DNA of 64,000 nt, taken from Clarireedia homoeocarpa (taxonomy: Eukaryota; Ascomycota; Leotiomycetes; Helotiales; Rutstroemiaceae). The stretch is from the NCBI GenBank assembly GCA_001465935.1, contig LNKV01000035.1, forward strand, positions 62,001 through 126,000. Reading direction: 5' to 3'. The notes under the pieces are model-generated. The model saw nothing but the letters and a program-made list of their open reading frames with translations. It was not told the origin of the DNA and did not search any database. Below, piece by piece: positions 22,679 through 34,513 of this stretch (within the stretch, counting starts at the first letter, position 1; the number at the start of each line of letters is the position of its first letter). A program made the translations under genes and the position numbers.

Positions 22679-24395
22679 TCAGACATTCTGTGCCAATCCG
22701 GAGTCTGTATCATGTTAGTTGTCTTCTCTCATTTATCTTGATCCCATGCAGCTGCTTTTCTTTCCCACAATTACCTCTATCGGAGACAATAACCCAAAGT
22801 GAGTGGAGAAACATACCAACTTGTATCTTCTGCCCTGTCATGCTGCTATTCCTCGCCACGTCCACAAAAGCTTGCGCACAATCCTCTATATCTGTCTAAA
22901 ACCACACCCACCATATCTCGTTAATCTCATTCTCATTCTCGCATTTCCATCGCGCTCGCCTTCGGAGAGTCATAGCTCTTGCAAGGAGAAGGAGAACTCA
23001 CCACTCGCTTCAAATACGCCTTATCCTTCATGCTTTCGATAACTTCCTCCCCGTATTTATTTCCCTGGCACGAATTCAGCCATCATCATTCTTAACTTTC
23101 CTTTCCACTGAATAGAGGACTCGAAAAGAGGCTGAATGAAACCACATACCCATTCTGTAAGCAACAAACCTGGCAAGATAGCATTGACTCTAACCTTGGG
23201 CCCCTGGGTCGCAGCTAAACATTTCATCAAGTGAAGTTGTGCGGCCTTGGTGACTGAGTAGGGCATACAGCCTGCGTAGGTATTTCTTGTCAGCCAATCT
23301 CATTATACTCTTTTCTACATGACTGCAACTCTCCTGTGGGGTATTTGATAGCTGTCAAATCGAAATTGAAAGAGAAAATAGGAGGATAACAAAACACATA
23401 CTTCCTCCGCAAACAACGCCTGCAATGCTACTCGAGATGATAAAGACGCCTCCTTCCTCATTAGCTTCGAATGTGGGAAGAGCTGTTCGCATCAAGATAG
23501 ATTGGGCGACTACGTTAACAGCGTAGCACTTCTGCCAGTCGTCTGCGGTTGGAGCGTTAAGGTCCGAGAAGGTAGAGAAACGTGTATAACCCTGAAGTTG
23601 TTAGAATAAGGGTCATGAGTGACACGCCAGAAAGGTGAGGTCGAACGACTCACGGCATTAGAAATCAGAATATCCAATCCCCCCAATCCCTTAACCGCTT
23701 CCTCTACGACGTAGATGCACTCTTCTTCAATTGCCATATCCTACCGTGGTCATCATGATTAGCACATCAGCAGGGACACAACGATTCCATGGCCCATCTC
23801 CTGTCCCCTTTCTTTCGCTCGTTTCTCATCCTCCATTCTGCTCTAAAAGAAACTCCAACCCACCGCCTTCAAAACCAAAACTCTAACGCCAAACTCCTTC
23901 TCAATCCTCTCCCTTAACTCCCCCGCCTTCTGCTCGCTAGAAACATAATTGATAGCAATATTACAGCCTTCAGCAGCGAACTTCAGACATATAGCTTCGC
24001 CTAGGCCGCTGAGAGATTGCAGAAAGTCAGATAATGGTTGGATGAATATGGAATGGAGGTAAGGGAGTGTGTGATGGGTGAGTAAGTGAACAAACAAGTG
24101 TGAATACTATGTTAGATAAACAACAAAATTTGCGATTGATGGAATGAATTTGGAACAAGTCGAGATTGATAAAACATTAGATGAAGGGGACAGAAGGGCA
24201 GGAGCAGAAGAAGAGGCGTCTGAGAGAATACAGCTAGGAGCAGAGTAGTCGACAGGTCGGAGTGGAGGGGAAAGATGAGTTGTGTGTGAGACGTGGGGTA
24301 CGAGGAATATAAGAATAGAAATAGGAAGAATGCAGGGTTACGTACCGTGTTCCGCCTGTAACGAGTACATTCCTTCCCTTCAGTTTGTATGGCAT
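22679..24395 (-). CDS. Short-chain dehydrogenase/reductase, eight exons
   Basis: Classical SDR of 253 aa, NAD(P)H-dependent; substrate unknown. Exons 24395-24346, 24008-23864, 23740-23654, 23591-23402, 23271-23150, 23064-23002, 22895-22817, 22704-22679; total 762 nt. Each intron has GT..AG ends and splicing restores family motifs. Exon 1 MPYKLKGRNVLVTGGTR joins GLGEAICLKFAAEGCNIAINY, giving the TGGxxxGLG cofactor loop. Exon 3 joins exon 4 at LDILISNAG. Exon 4 ends with the catalytic Ser segment FIISSSIAG. Exon 5 has YSVTK with Tyr about 162 and Lys about 166, then RVNAILPGLLLTEW. The last exon is only 26 nt (DSGLAQNV). The first intron is 337 nt. The fragmentation could hide the gene from simple ORF prediction. 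Cytosolic, no targeting signal seen. Confidence 0.88.
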
Positions 24396-24973
24396 ACTGT
24401 CTACCTTGCTGCTGGATTGTTTCTGTTAGGATTTGAGGGACGATTGTTGTGGATTCTAAGATGTACTCTTTCTTAGTCTTGTTGGGTTTATGTCCTGGGG
24501 AAGATATGAAATTGACCCCGCACTACATACCCTCGGCTCGCATCGTGGAACTTCGTGATATTTGTATGCCCTTGCACCCACGATGATCGAATTGATGCAG
24601 TATTCAGTGTTCAGTATTCAATGTTCAGTGTTCAGAACAACCATGAAATTTGCATCACGTCGAGTCAATGCATGAAAGAACAAGTTACTGGGCAATTCCT
24701 TCTATGCCTTTGGTAATAGCTAAGAGAAGCTCTGATAATACATCTGGTCTTATTTACACAATGCCAGGTAGAAAATGATTCATCCATCCGCAGATCCCAA
24801 TTGTCATCCATACCAACATCAACATCCACATTCACAAATATCATACCATATCATACTAATCAACCAAAAGCAACTACTAAAGTCAGAGCCAGGAAAGGAT
24901 GAGAATTCCCATCTCCTGGCAGACAACCATCATCATCAAAGCCGCAGATAGATGGTCTCAACACCATTTATCC
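24396..24973. other. Intergenic between SDR and STF2-like gene
   Basis: Contains a TTCAGTGTTCAGTATTCAAT-type array at about 24602-24637. No gene seen. Confidence 0.5.
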
Positions 24974-25667
24974 TTACTTGGACTTAGCATCCTCATCAAC
25001 ACTGCCACCTTCCGAGCTATCTGTATTGACACGAGTAGTCTCAGGAAGATCCTCCACAGCACCGTGGATATCTTCTTCAAAGACGGGATCGGCTTCGATC
25101 TGTTCGAACTTGGTCTTGAAGTCTTTGAGACCGGCAGTGTAAGAGCTGCTGTTGGAGCGACGACGAGCATTGGTCATAGTGAAGCCTTCGTCTTGGACTT
25201 CTTCACCTTCTACACCCCTGTTTGTGGTGCGTTAGTCGATGTATGTTGATGAAGAAAGAGTGCAATTGAGTCAAGTAGGAAGATAGGATTCACTTACCAT
25301 CCGCCTTTACCGGCACCATTCTTCTTGGTCTTCTTGGGGTCCATGTCGATATGACCGGTCTTGGCGAAGTAGCGGGGCAAATGCTCCTCAGGTAGAGCGG
25401 TACCATCGGCGAGGCCGGCATGGTCACGATCGTTGTATTTGTGTGATTTTCCCACTATAAGCAATCGAGACATTAGCATAATTGGAAGAAAACATGATTG
25501 ATAAGAATTGGTTGATGGAGAGAACGAGTACATGCAGATGTTGTCCAATGGAAAGTGAAGGGGTTGGATGGGTCATGGAAACATGGTCATGGAAACACGA
25601 CCATCACAAGGCGGGGTATCAGGATCAACAAAGCGAACCTCAGCAACAGACCGACCGACCACTTACT
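24974..25667 (-). CDS. STF2/TMA10-like stress protein, start codon split by intron
   Basis: Small hydrophilic protein of the Stf2-like group (yeast Stf2 and Tma10), linked to ATP synthase stabilisation and desiccation tolerance. The A of the start codon is base 25667, the last base of exon 1; TG is at 25454-25453. Donor GTAAGT starts at 25666 and acceptor TATAG ends at 25455. Coding exons 25667, 25454-25298, 25217-24974; 133 aa. It begins MGKSHKYNDRDHAGLADGTA; the family core EEHLPRYFAKTGHID, then KKNGAGKGGWG, crosses the next intron. The C-terminus is acidic (DEDAKSK). No other Met lies upstream of this core in frame, which supports the split-codon model. Divergent from DRE2. Confidence 0.85.
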
Positions 25668-26431
25668 CTTGACGGCTTTGAAAAGTGGAAGTTGAGGAGA
25701 TGAAGATTGTTGTTGTTATTGTTGTTATTGTTGTTATTGTTGTGGTGGATTGTGACGATGATCTTCTTATTGCTGTTGGGATGAGTAAAGTCAAATGTCG
25801 AGTATCATGAGAGGAGGTGAGTATGAGTGAGTTGAGTAGAGTAGAGTAGAGTAGAGTAGAGTTGAGAAGAGTTGAGAAGAGTGAATGAAGTTCTTATGAG
25901 GGCTCTGTGTAGGAAGAGAAAGAAGAAGAAGGAGAAGGTCTAGTTTTGGCTAGACTGACCCCTCACCCTCCTCAACACGAATAATGCATTGCTTAGAGGT
26001 GGAGGCAGGTAACGGGTACAACTGGGTACGAAGCTGTGAATTCCCAAGACGAAGGTTGATCACGCGATCGATCTTGCCATGTCCAGATAATCAGGTACCG
26101 TCAGACTTGCTGTGCCCTGCCATTATTATCCAAAAACAAAATCTTCTCATATGATCCGGGAGATCTCCACCCATTTGTGGCACTGCACCGGTGAAGAGGG
26201 TGAGGGTCTTTGCTCCTTTGAATATTTCGTCATCGCATTGCCATATTATTCCAACAGCCGTCTTTATGCCCGCGCAGCCTTCATACTGGCTACATGTTCA
26301 CGTCCAATTATCATGCACTTCCCTTATCAAAAATCACGCATAGTAAGAAGCATGTTATATCAGCTCATTCCTTTGTTCTGCTACCCGATATCCGATATCC
26401 GATACCTAATACCTAATACCTAATACTTATT

Positions 26432-26539
26432 CTACATCTACAAGTCTGCAATTCTACATCGACAAGTCTGCAATTCTACATCGACAAGTCTGCAATTCTA
26501 CATCGACAAGTCTGCAATTCTACATCGACAAGTCTGCAA
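26432..26539. repeat. 22-bp minisatellite, about five copies
   Basis: Unit CTACATCGACAAGTCTGCAA plus TT repeats head to tail about 4.9 times with almost no divergence (one G/T change in the first copy). Preceded by short CCTAATA and GATATCC arrays. Not CRISPR: there are no spacers. Confidence 0.9.
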
Positions 26540-26846
26540 GGAGACAAAGGGTTCTTTCTCCTTTCCTCCCCTTCACCTTCTTTTCGTAAACGGCGATCGA
26601 GTGCCAACAGTTCTCCCAAAGGAGCCAAGTTGCCCCAGTGTCAAGTCAAGTGCTCCCAAATCTCCCCATATCTGGATCGTTCGATGGACTACGCGGAGGT
26701 AGGGGTACAAGTGAAAATGCGGGGAATCCAAGCTAAATCATGTACTTCCGTAACCCTCCCATACGGATGCAAAACAATTGTGGGCCGCCTTACTCGAGCG
26801 TGACGTGACCCCTTCACGCCAATGCCAGTAGACGATCAATTCTCTG

Positions 26847-26885
26847 ATTGGTCCAGTTGGCCAGTTCTCTGATTGGTCCAATTGG
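26847..26885. promoter_or_regulatory. Triple CCAAT-box cluster (ATTGG) upstream of DRE2
   Basis: Three ATTGG pentamers at 26847-26851, 26872-26876 and 26881-26885, two of them inside a duplicated CTCTGATTGGTCCARTTGG segment. They lie about 350-390 bp upstream of the DRE2 start. CCAAT is bound by the HAP/CBC complex, which with HapX controls iron genes in ascomycetes. The role here is inferred. Confidence 0.5.
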
Positions 26886-27235
26886 TCATGATTGTTTCTG
26901 CGTTACCAATCCCCCAAAGCCCACCAGAGTAGAAGTGCCTTCTTTACCCTTACCTGACTTGTTAGTGGGTGGCCGAAAGCCGGACGGCTTAATAATTGTA
27001 ATTTATTTTCTGTGCAACAAAACATCTCCGACTATGAGTAAAATATTGACGATAAGGAAAATTTATTTGTAAGAAGACACTGGTCGTTTTTTACTCGAGA
27101 CGAAGCTTTTTATCTTCGGAATCTGCATCGAAAAGCTGAATCTTCAAGGACTCTTTATCATCATCCCTACACAACAGCTCAATCCATCTCAATAATAGGG
27201 AGACAGTGACTCCAATCGCCACACCCAACCCCGCA

Positions 27236-28322
27236 ATGGCCCCCTCAGTCACCATTGACAATGCCTCCGATTTCAATCCGGTCGTATCAACAACCAAGAC
27301 GACTTCCTTCAACCCGCGCACTCTGCTGCTCGCACCTCCCTCAATCGCTAGCCATGAAGAGAATCTCAAGAAGGTTCTAGCTTCGCACGATCGCTCCGTC
27401 ACCGATTTGCAGATGCTGGATCGTCTTTCGGCCGGATTAGTCACACTTCCTGATTCGACCTACGATTTGATCCTTATCCTCACAGATGCAGATGGCACAC
27501 GTGCCGAATCTACGGGCCTTTTGACACGGGACGTATTTGGGAAGATTACACAGGCTCTAAAGACGGGTGGAAAGCTGCAAGCACAAGACGGTACTTTTGG
27601 GCAGGAAACCGATGGAGCGGAATATCGTGAAGCTATTTTGGCTGGGTTGGTCGCAGAAGGTGGCGTTATGCTCAAGCCTGATCACAGTGCGAGCGTAGCT
27701 GTACCTCTACGACTTCGTAGAAAGGACAATAGCAAGGCTGCTGCGGTTTCGGATGCTGGTCCGCCTGTTATACCTGTGGCTCCTCTACATGGCAAGAGAA
27801 AGAGTGTTGATATGGCGGACAACAATAAAAATGATGCGCCAAAGGGCGTAGGGTTCATTGACTTTAGCGACGACTTTGATGCGGAGGACGACGATGAGTT
27901 AATCGACGAGGACACTCTTCTCACAGAGGAAGATATGAAAAGGCCTGTTAACATCCGTAAGTGCCAATACCCACCATCACCATCATCGTCTACTTTTGCT
28001 AACCCCTTACCTAGCCGCCGAATGTATCCCCCGAGCCGGAAAGCGACGCCGCGCATGCAAAGACTGTACCTGTGGTCTAGCCGAGCGCCTCGCAAAAGAA
28101 GACGCCAAAAAACGAGCCACAGCCGACAGTCAACTCCAAGCACTCAAGCTGGATGCCGACGATCTAGCAGAAGTCGATTTCACCGTCAAAGGGAAAGTTG
28201 GATCTTGCGGAAATTGCAGTCTGGGAGATGCTTTCCGCTGCGATGGCTGTCCATATATTGGCATGCCTGCTTTCAAGCCAGGCGAGGAAGTTAGACTCCT
28301 CAACAATGAAATTCAATTGTAA
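27236..28322 (+). CDS. DRE2: Fe-S cluster assembly protein Dre2 (anamorsin)
   Basis: Electron-transfer protein of the cytosolic iron-sulfur assembly machinery, reduced by Tah18. Exons 27236-27956 and 28015-28322; 342 aa. The N-terminal methyltransferase-like domain runs to about residue 170 ([27 protein letters not shown] lies in the acidic linker). After the intron come the cluster ligands: C244, C255, C258, C260 in [19 protein letters not shown], then the twin CX2C motif C305/C308 and C316/C319 in [18 protein letters not shown]. The end reads [18 protein letters not shown], typical of the family. Start at 27236 is preferred over an in-frame ATG at 27206. Downstream it converges with AIM34-like. 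Confidence 0.96.
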
Positions 28323-28778
28323 ATGCTATCTTCTGTTGGCTCTGGGATGGAATGGCATGGGAATATCGGATGCATTGTATGGCATGGGTGGTGGTGTATC
28401 GGCGTTTATTCTTGGATTTGGGTTAGATGGGCGAGTGGTAAATAAACTCGGAGTGGAGTTGGGCCTACGGTCACTTGGTTGATTATGTTGAGGGCCTTCA
28501 AATAAGGTATATCCTACGGCTTCATCATTAAATTAACTTGCCCGAATCAGCGCGAGAAAAAAAGATCGACATGATCAAGCAAGGAGATGCTCGTAAAGTA
28601 ACTGTACATTATCGAAGCGACTTATCAGACTAGCGCAAAGGATGGTCAGAATAGCTAAAATTTGCTCCTACTATACCTGCAGCCTGTATGGTGAAGTCAT
28701 TGTATTACGCAGCTTGCAATGCATATCATATCATTTCATATCCCACTTTACATGAGCTACTCTATTATCTCCTACCGA

Positions 28779-28819
<41 letters not shown>

Positions 28820-29675
28820 TAGCTGTATTGTATCTATCTACTGAAGAGCAGATGGTCGAGCTACAACACACCGATCGATGGTTAACTTATCTTATCTTAT
28901 CTCACACACACACACACATATATATATGGGATATACATCAAATCCCCTTTCACTAGCCAGCTTATCAGCGATGATCCCATCCCATCGCAGCACAGCACGT
29001 GGGGACTGACTGGCAGCTAGCTGTAACTTACGTCTCCTACTTATCTACCTACCTAACTACCTGGTAAAGTGAAGGCGCTCGGCGATTGGTCTGGTCTGGT
29101 CTGGTCGGGGCAACCTAGTCTATCCATCATCATATATGCAGCAACGGATCAGTAAGTCAGTCAGTCAGTTAGCAGGAGAACCCGATGTCGCGTCGGTATT
29201 CGCTTAAGGTGCGCAGAGAGAGCGCATGCGTGAGAGTGAGAGTGAGAGGAAGAAAGAGTGAGAGGCATTTAGCGAACACCGATGATGAGGAAGGATTATG
29301 CATGAGCTGATTGATGCTTGTGCAGGTGGTGCCATGGTATCAGATTAAAGCTCAGTAATATACCTCAGGTCGGGGGGTTTGGGTGAAAAGTGGAACCCAA
29401 TCCGCTCGGGAGTAGCAGCAGCAGCAGCAGCAACAGTATGTTCTGCACTTTTTCTGCCTCTGCTAGAAAAAATAAAAATAAAATGACACCGATAGTGCAA
29501 ATGATGAGAGTCATAAACTCATATATAGTATATACCCTCACTCAAGCTCCAGCAAAATATATAAGCGAGCGAGCGAGGGGAAATTAAAAAAACAAGATAG
29601 ATATCATCTGTAAAAAGCAATCCCCTCTGCTTCGAGAACCCCTACATCCCATTCAAGAGGGAACCCTCGGCCCTT
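28323..29675. repeat. Convergent spacer with CT, CA/TA and GA arrays
   Basis: Contains (CT)n at about 28783-28816, (CTTAT)n at about 28889-28902, (CA)n then (TA)n at about 28903-28926, TCTGG repeats near 29090-29105, (GTCA)n at about 29155-29168 and (AGC)n at about 29413-29431. No gene recognised. Confidence 0.6.
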
Positions 29676-30511
29676 TTAAACCGCAACCTTCCTCTTCTCT
29701 GACGAAAAAACATCTTCCATAATCCCCGTCCACAATTCCCCAAAAAGCCCCTGCTCCTTCTCCCCCCGCTCCTTCACCTCCCTCACAATCTCCTCTCCCT
29801 TTTTCATCATCCCCTCCAGCATAAACCCCAAGCCGGAGTCCATTTCCCCCAAACTCTCATTCCCTACCACTTCCGTCAGCGCGCTGGCGCTAACCACTTC
29901 TCCGGGGTTGGCAGCCACGATGTTGATCTCCGCTTTGGGGAGCGCGGCGTCGGCGACTTCGGGCGCGCTGTGCGTGGTCGAGTAGTTGTCGGGGAGGAGG
30001 GGCACGCGCAGTTGTGGGGCGGGCTCGCTGCTGGGCATGGGGAAGGATGGGAAGTGGAAGTAGTCGATGGTCGGGGTGGGGTGGGGGGCGGCGCGAGGTG
30101 CGCTCGTGCGGAACCCTTGCATGAGGGGGATGGTTTTGATGGTGGAGGGGACGGGGCGGCGCCCGCTGCTTGTGTGTTGGCTGCGGATGATGGTGTCGTG
30201 GGCGGAGAGGCGGGAGATGAGCTGCATGATTTGTTAGGATGCGGTACTTTCTTGGGATATAGTAGGTGTGAAAGGGTAGAAGTGAATGGTAGGATAGTGA
30301 GAGAGCATACCTCAGACTTCGACCCGGTAGTTTGCAAAGCCCGTCGACCACATTCTTCTTTCAGATCCGAAAGTTTACGTGGAAGGTAAATGGAAGAGCG
30401 GAGTTGAGAGTCGAGGATATTGCTGTGAGCAGCAGTGGCAGAAGAACTGATACGGCGGATAGATTGCAGTTGATGGGTAAACTTGGTGACTGGGGGAGTA
30501 ATGCGGGACAT
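29676..30511 (-). CDS. AIM34-like mitochondrial SAP-domain protein
   Basis: Exons 30511-30311 and 30221-29676; 248 aa. The start MSRITPPVTKFTHQLQSIRR is basic and hydroxylated, like a mitochondrial leader. A SAP-type helix-extension-helix spans the splice: LPRKLSDLKEECGRRALQTT followed by GSKSE and LISRLSAHD, about residues 45-76. Then a Pro-rich region and, near the C-terminus, a hydrophobic stretch (GLGFMLEGMMKK) and a charged helix (EEIVREVKERGEKEQ). SAP placement and leader match the fungal AIM34 family; the role (mitochondrial inheritance phenotype in yeast) is poorly defined. Junctions are GAG/GTATGC and GCAG/CTC. Convergent with DRE2. Confidence 0.72.
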
Positions 30512-33500
30512 TTTGGATGTGGATGGTGATGGCAGGTACTGGGGATTGGAGATGGATAGATGGATAGATGGATTGGTGCTTTGGAGATGAGACGAAGACA
30601 AGATGGGATGGAAGGATGTATGACTCGGGGTGACACCGTTTATTAACGTTCCGGGGGTTTGGGGCTAGTTATGTATGTATTCGAAGCTGTGAGGAGGGGC
30701 GGTGCGGTGCGGTGCGGTGTGGTTGCACGAATGGAGGAATTTGGGGTAACCCGAAGCGGCGAGGACCAATGAATTCTGAAGCTTTTCCCACGAGTCGAGA
30801 AGAGTGAGTAAAGGAACAAGGAGAGAGAAGGAAGAGAATTCAAAGTCCAGCAATGCGAACGAAGTCGTAGATTTATATATCCCAGCGCTCACCGTCTGTT
30901 CGCCTACTCTTTCTTACCCAAATTCTCCTCTGCTCCTCTGCTCCTCCCCTCTCCCCTCTCCCCTCTCCTCTTCTCCCTACTGCTCAAGCCCGAAAATGTT
31001 GAGCTCTGCGTGCTCCTCCTCCGGCTCGGGGTTCCGATAAAGCTGGGGGATCAATTCAACCACCAGGATGTGCAAATAACAGTCACATAACAGTCCCGTA
31101 TCCGGCCAATCACAAATTTCCAATTCGCCTTGTCGGGCTTAAGGATGCACGGACGTGTATATAGTGGATTAGTTCTAGTGGATTGGTGGATTTGTGAATT
31201 TATACATAGTAGCCGGGGAAACAAAGGTTAAATTTATTCCGGTGGATTCTATCAACAAGGGGGCTTTTGTCGAATCATATCGTCAAGATTCTGCAATTAT
31301 GTGGAATTTTAACAATAACCAGGGTATATGTATTAACCTTTGTTTCCCCGGCTACTACTTCGTAAGTAGATTGGGGACTTGGTTGCGTGCATTTCATCTC
31401 TGCTGACCGCCTCGTGGTGATGAATGAGCAGGGGCGCACGTTGTAGGAGAGAAAAGAGGAAGAGGGAAGAAGAGGAAGGGAGGGTTTTGTTGAGCTTTCC
31501 ACGTTCCCCCTTTGCGGAGTTTGGAGTCTGGACTATCTGACCTGGATCAGACGACAAGGTGAGCAGATGGGAGTTGGCAGTAAACAATAGAACACTCCAG
31601 TCTCCTCAACGGAAAATGGTTCGACTCCTTACCATCTACAACCACAACTACCCGGACTCTGACAAGCTTATGTAAGCTCTTCTTCAGTAAGGAAGCTCTC
31701 ACCCCACTCGTAGAAGACAAGAAAAACAAAGAAGCACATGCAACGAAACGCTCCATGTCTGAAGCTTACTTTCCTGTCGTCTTCTTACATTGCATGCATG
31801 CATGTATGACTGCAAACGGACCAAGCTTCCCGTCTTCACGTACTTTGCCATCATCATTCATTCGTCCGGACTCTCGCAACTTGTAAGCTCCGTTCCGATA
31901 GGGAAGACGACCAGACCCTTATGGTGTCAGATAAGAGTGGCGTGGCACGCTGGTCATGATTCGATGTGCTTTGAAAGCTTATGTTGGTATTGATTTGATG
32001 GGTGAGCTTAAGACAAGCCGATCTCACCCAACCGTTTCGATGCGTGTCATTGAATATATTGCATATTGCATACGGTGTATCAAACGGCTCGGCAGTTTTG
32101 CGGGAGAGAGAAGAGGCTACTTGATGGCTGCCATCAAGGTTTTGTCTGTGGAACACTCATTGAAGCTTTGTAAGATGTTGGCGAGCTGGTCAGTACCTAA
32201 AGAGATCCCTAAGTTTGTTGAAAACTCCAATGTGAATTTGGGCCTTGGAACATCAACTCACTAGCCATGTTTTCATTTTGGGAAGATAACGAGGTGAGAC
32301 AAGCAAGTGCTGTGGCCATCCGTTCGTAGCATTGCGATACCTTACTCGTTAGTATTTTACTAAGTAATCGCTCAAGTTTCTATCCTTCCGCTCTTATGAT
32401 TTAGAGTCATTCTCTACCAACTATACACACACATAATGACCAACGAGTAGCTGTTGTCAACGTTTCTCAGTAGAGTCGGAGCCGACTATACTTGGATGAA
32501 GTGGACATCGAAGTCACAGCATCGACTCGAATGTGGATCGTACATGAGCATCAGCACTACACTCAACTTTGAATATTCCATCGGCCCGAGCGATGGCTAA
32601 AAGTAGAGAAGAGAGTAGGTCCACAATATGGGGTTTGAGATGGCGTTACGCATCCGCGGGCCACGAGTCAGTAGAAGAATATCGAAAGGCACATGAGTGT
32701 GTATTGTGAATGTGTTTCCAATAAATCAGACTTGCAGAGGTTACGTTACGTTTAGAATCAGTATGTGGTGAGTTGTTGGAGTGGAGTAAACAGGTCAAGG
32801 GGAATGTTCTAATGAAGTTGATCGGGTCTCACAACGTGAAGAAGTAGATGGGATGGGGTGGATGATGGATAGAAAGGGTGTTAGAAGAACACACTGCAGA
32901 GAATAGAGAAACAAAATAGGACATTGAGGCAATAAATGGATAGGTTCAAGAGTAGACTGGGTGGGGAAAGCAGAAGAATGCAAAATGGCAAACTGAAGCC
33001 GAAACAGTGAGGGACATAGACGAGCATACGTTGCGTGGTCAATGGATAAATCTTCACAACGAGAAAGTGGTTATGGACGTCGAAGAATTGCTCGCTAGAT
33101 GGCTTTAGATAAATCGAAAGTAACAGGATCTTGATTCTTTATTCATCCTATCTCTTAGAGCCAACACGATGATTGACTAATCCGCCTCAAAGTGCCCTCG
33201 AGGCCTTTCATCACATCGCGCATGATAGATATATGATGTCCACGCGATTTTTATGACTTATAGAGCATAACTTATGAGCAGAGTACGAATGAAGCTCGGC
33301 TTCAAAAAATGCATACCTTTTCTACATATTATGTATCTGCCATAAAAAGGATTGATGTCGCAATAAGTGAATAATTCGAGGTCGAATATGACTCCCGACT
33401 AATATTCCGCGCTCATCTCAAGAAGATCACAATATGACTCTCTGCTTTACTTGACGGAATGAATACACAGAAAGCATCTTAGCACCACCTGCGCTGCCGC

Positions 33501-34513
33501 AAGGAATTGGGATCTATCACATGCACTACGCAAGGACATGATCATATCATTGGAGACACATAACACGACGCGTAGACAATAAGAGACCGAACAGCGCCTT
33601 TCTAGATCATTCTATCTCTCTGGTATCCGAGGAGCAGTAGTATTATATAGAGCTCAAGTATCCAGTCTCCTACTATACATGTGGAGATAGAAGGCTATAT
33701 CGAATGAGCGCATACATACTCCAAAACAGAAAAGTATGAATCCTCCTCCTCCTCCTCATGTCTTTCTCTTCCAGCCAAATTCTTCCTCCCCTCTCTCCTC
33801 TCCCAAACCGAAATAAAACCACGAAAACTGGCCGCACATCATCAGACGGGAACATCCATCTAATCCCTTACCTAAAAACTTTCTGTTGCACATCTAAAGG
33901 AGACAAGTGATGCTGGGGGTGAGTATGCTTCAAGGAGAAGATGAAATTTTGCTGAGGTAAAAATGGATGGTGTAACTTGGTGGAGGGACGGGGAAAGAGT
34001 GAGTAGGTGTTTGAGGTGAGGTTTTTGGGTAAAGAAGAGGGGCCGGGGGGGGGGTATGAATGAATAAGATAGAATAGGGTAGGTAGGGTAGGATAGGCGA
34101 AGCAGTATTCACTGCAGGTAACTATAGCAGAGAAGGTTGTGAAGATTATGAGATGTGCGACAAATAGGTGAAAATCCATCTAAAGTAGGTATTGGTAAAT
34201 ACAGGATGAGAGTTATGGCCCAAAGATCAGATGGGATTTGAACATGGGGACGGGAGGCACTTGCCGATGGAACAGTGGCTTATATGGGATGTTAGTGAAT
34301 GGAGCAGCATGATGAGACACGAAGACGAATAGCAAAATGTTGTTTGTAGCTGACCAAGGAATAAATGGAGTTTGGAACGCAAAATCAGAATAAAAGAGCA
34401 TGGAGAGTAGGTACATTTTCAATGACCTGGTAATGCGGTAGATTTTCTCACAGAGGAGGGTATCATTACTGTATTTTCCACAGGGTGGGGTGTAAGATGT
34501 CTTTATTATCTAT
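30512..34513. other. 4-kb gene-free region with a MITE
   Basis: Apart from the MITE at 31207-31357 I see no convincing gene on either strand. Frames are short (up to about 100 codons) and without domain-like sequence. Small arrays: GGTGC at about 30696-30717, CTCCC at about 30948-30968, (CATG)n at about 31795-31805, a G-run at 34046-34054. Confidence 0.5.
31207..31357 (+). mobile_element. MITE, copy 1, with 25-bp terminal inverted repeats
   Basis: The left end 31207-31231 (begins TAGTAGCCGGGGAAACAAAG) is a perfect reverse complement of 31333-31357. Outermost TA on both sides fits a TA target-site duplication of the Tc1/mariner type, leaving an element of about 147 bp. No coding capacity. A diverged relative lies inverted at 42542-42689, sharing the interior (GTGGATTCTATCAACA, then TCGAATCA, then GAATTTTAACAA). 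Confidence 0.85.

Larger units (their letters stand above)
25668..27235. other. Divergent intergenic region STF2-like / DRE2 with repeats
   Basis: About 1.5 kb. Holds (TTGTTATTG)n at about 25708-25742, (AGAGT)n at about 25833-25885, a minisatellite at 26432-26539 and three ATTGG boxes at 26847-26885. No further gene seen. Confidence 0.6.

Noticed and set aside
26432..26539. CRISPR-like direct repeats
   Set aside because: Repeats are head to tail without unique spacers, in a eukaryotic genome; this is a minisatellite.
31956..32264. 102-codon plus-strand frame
   Set aside because: No domain-like pattern, no splice signals linking to other exons, and an overlapping minus-strand frame of the same length.
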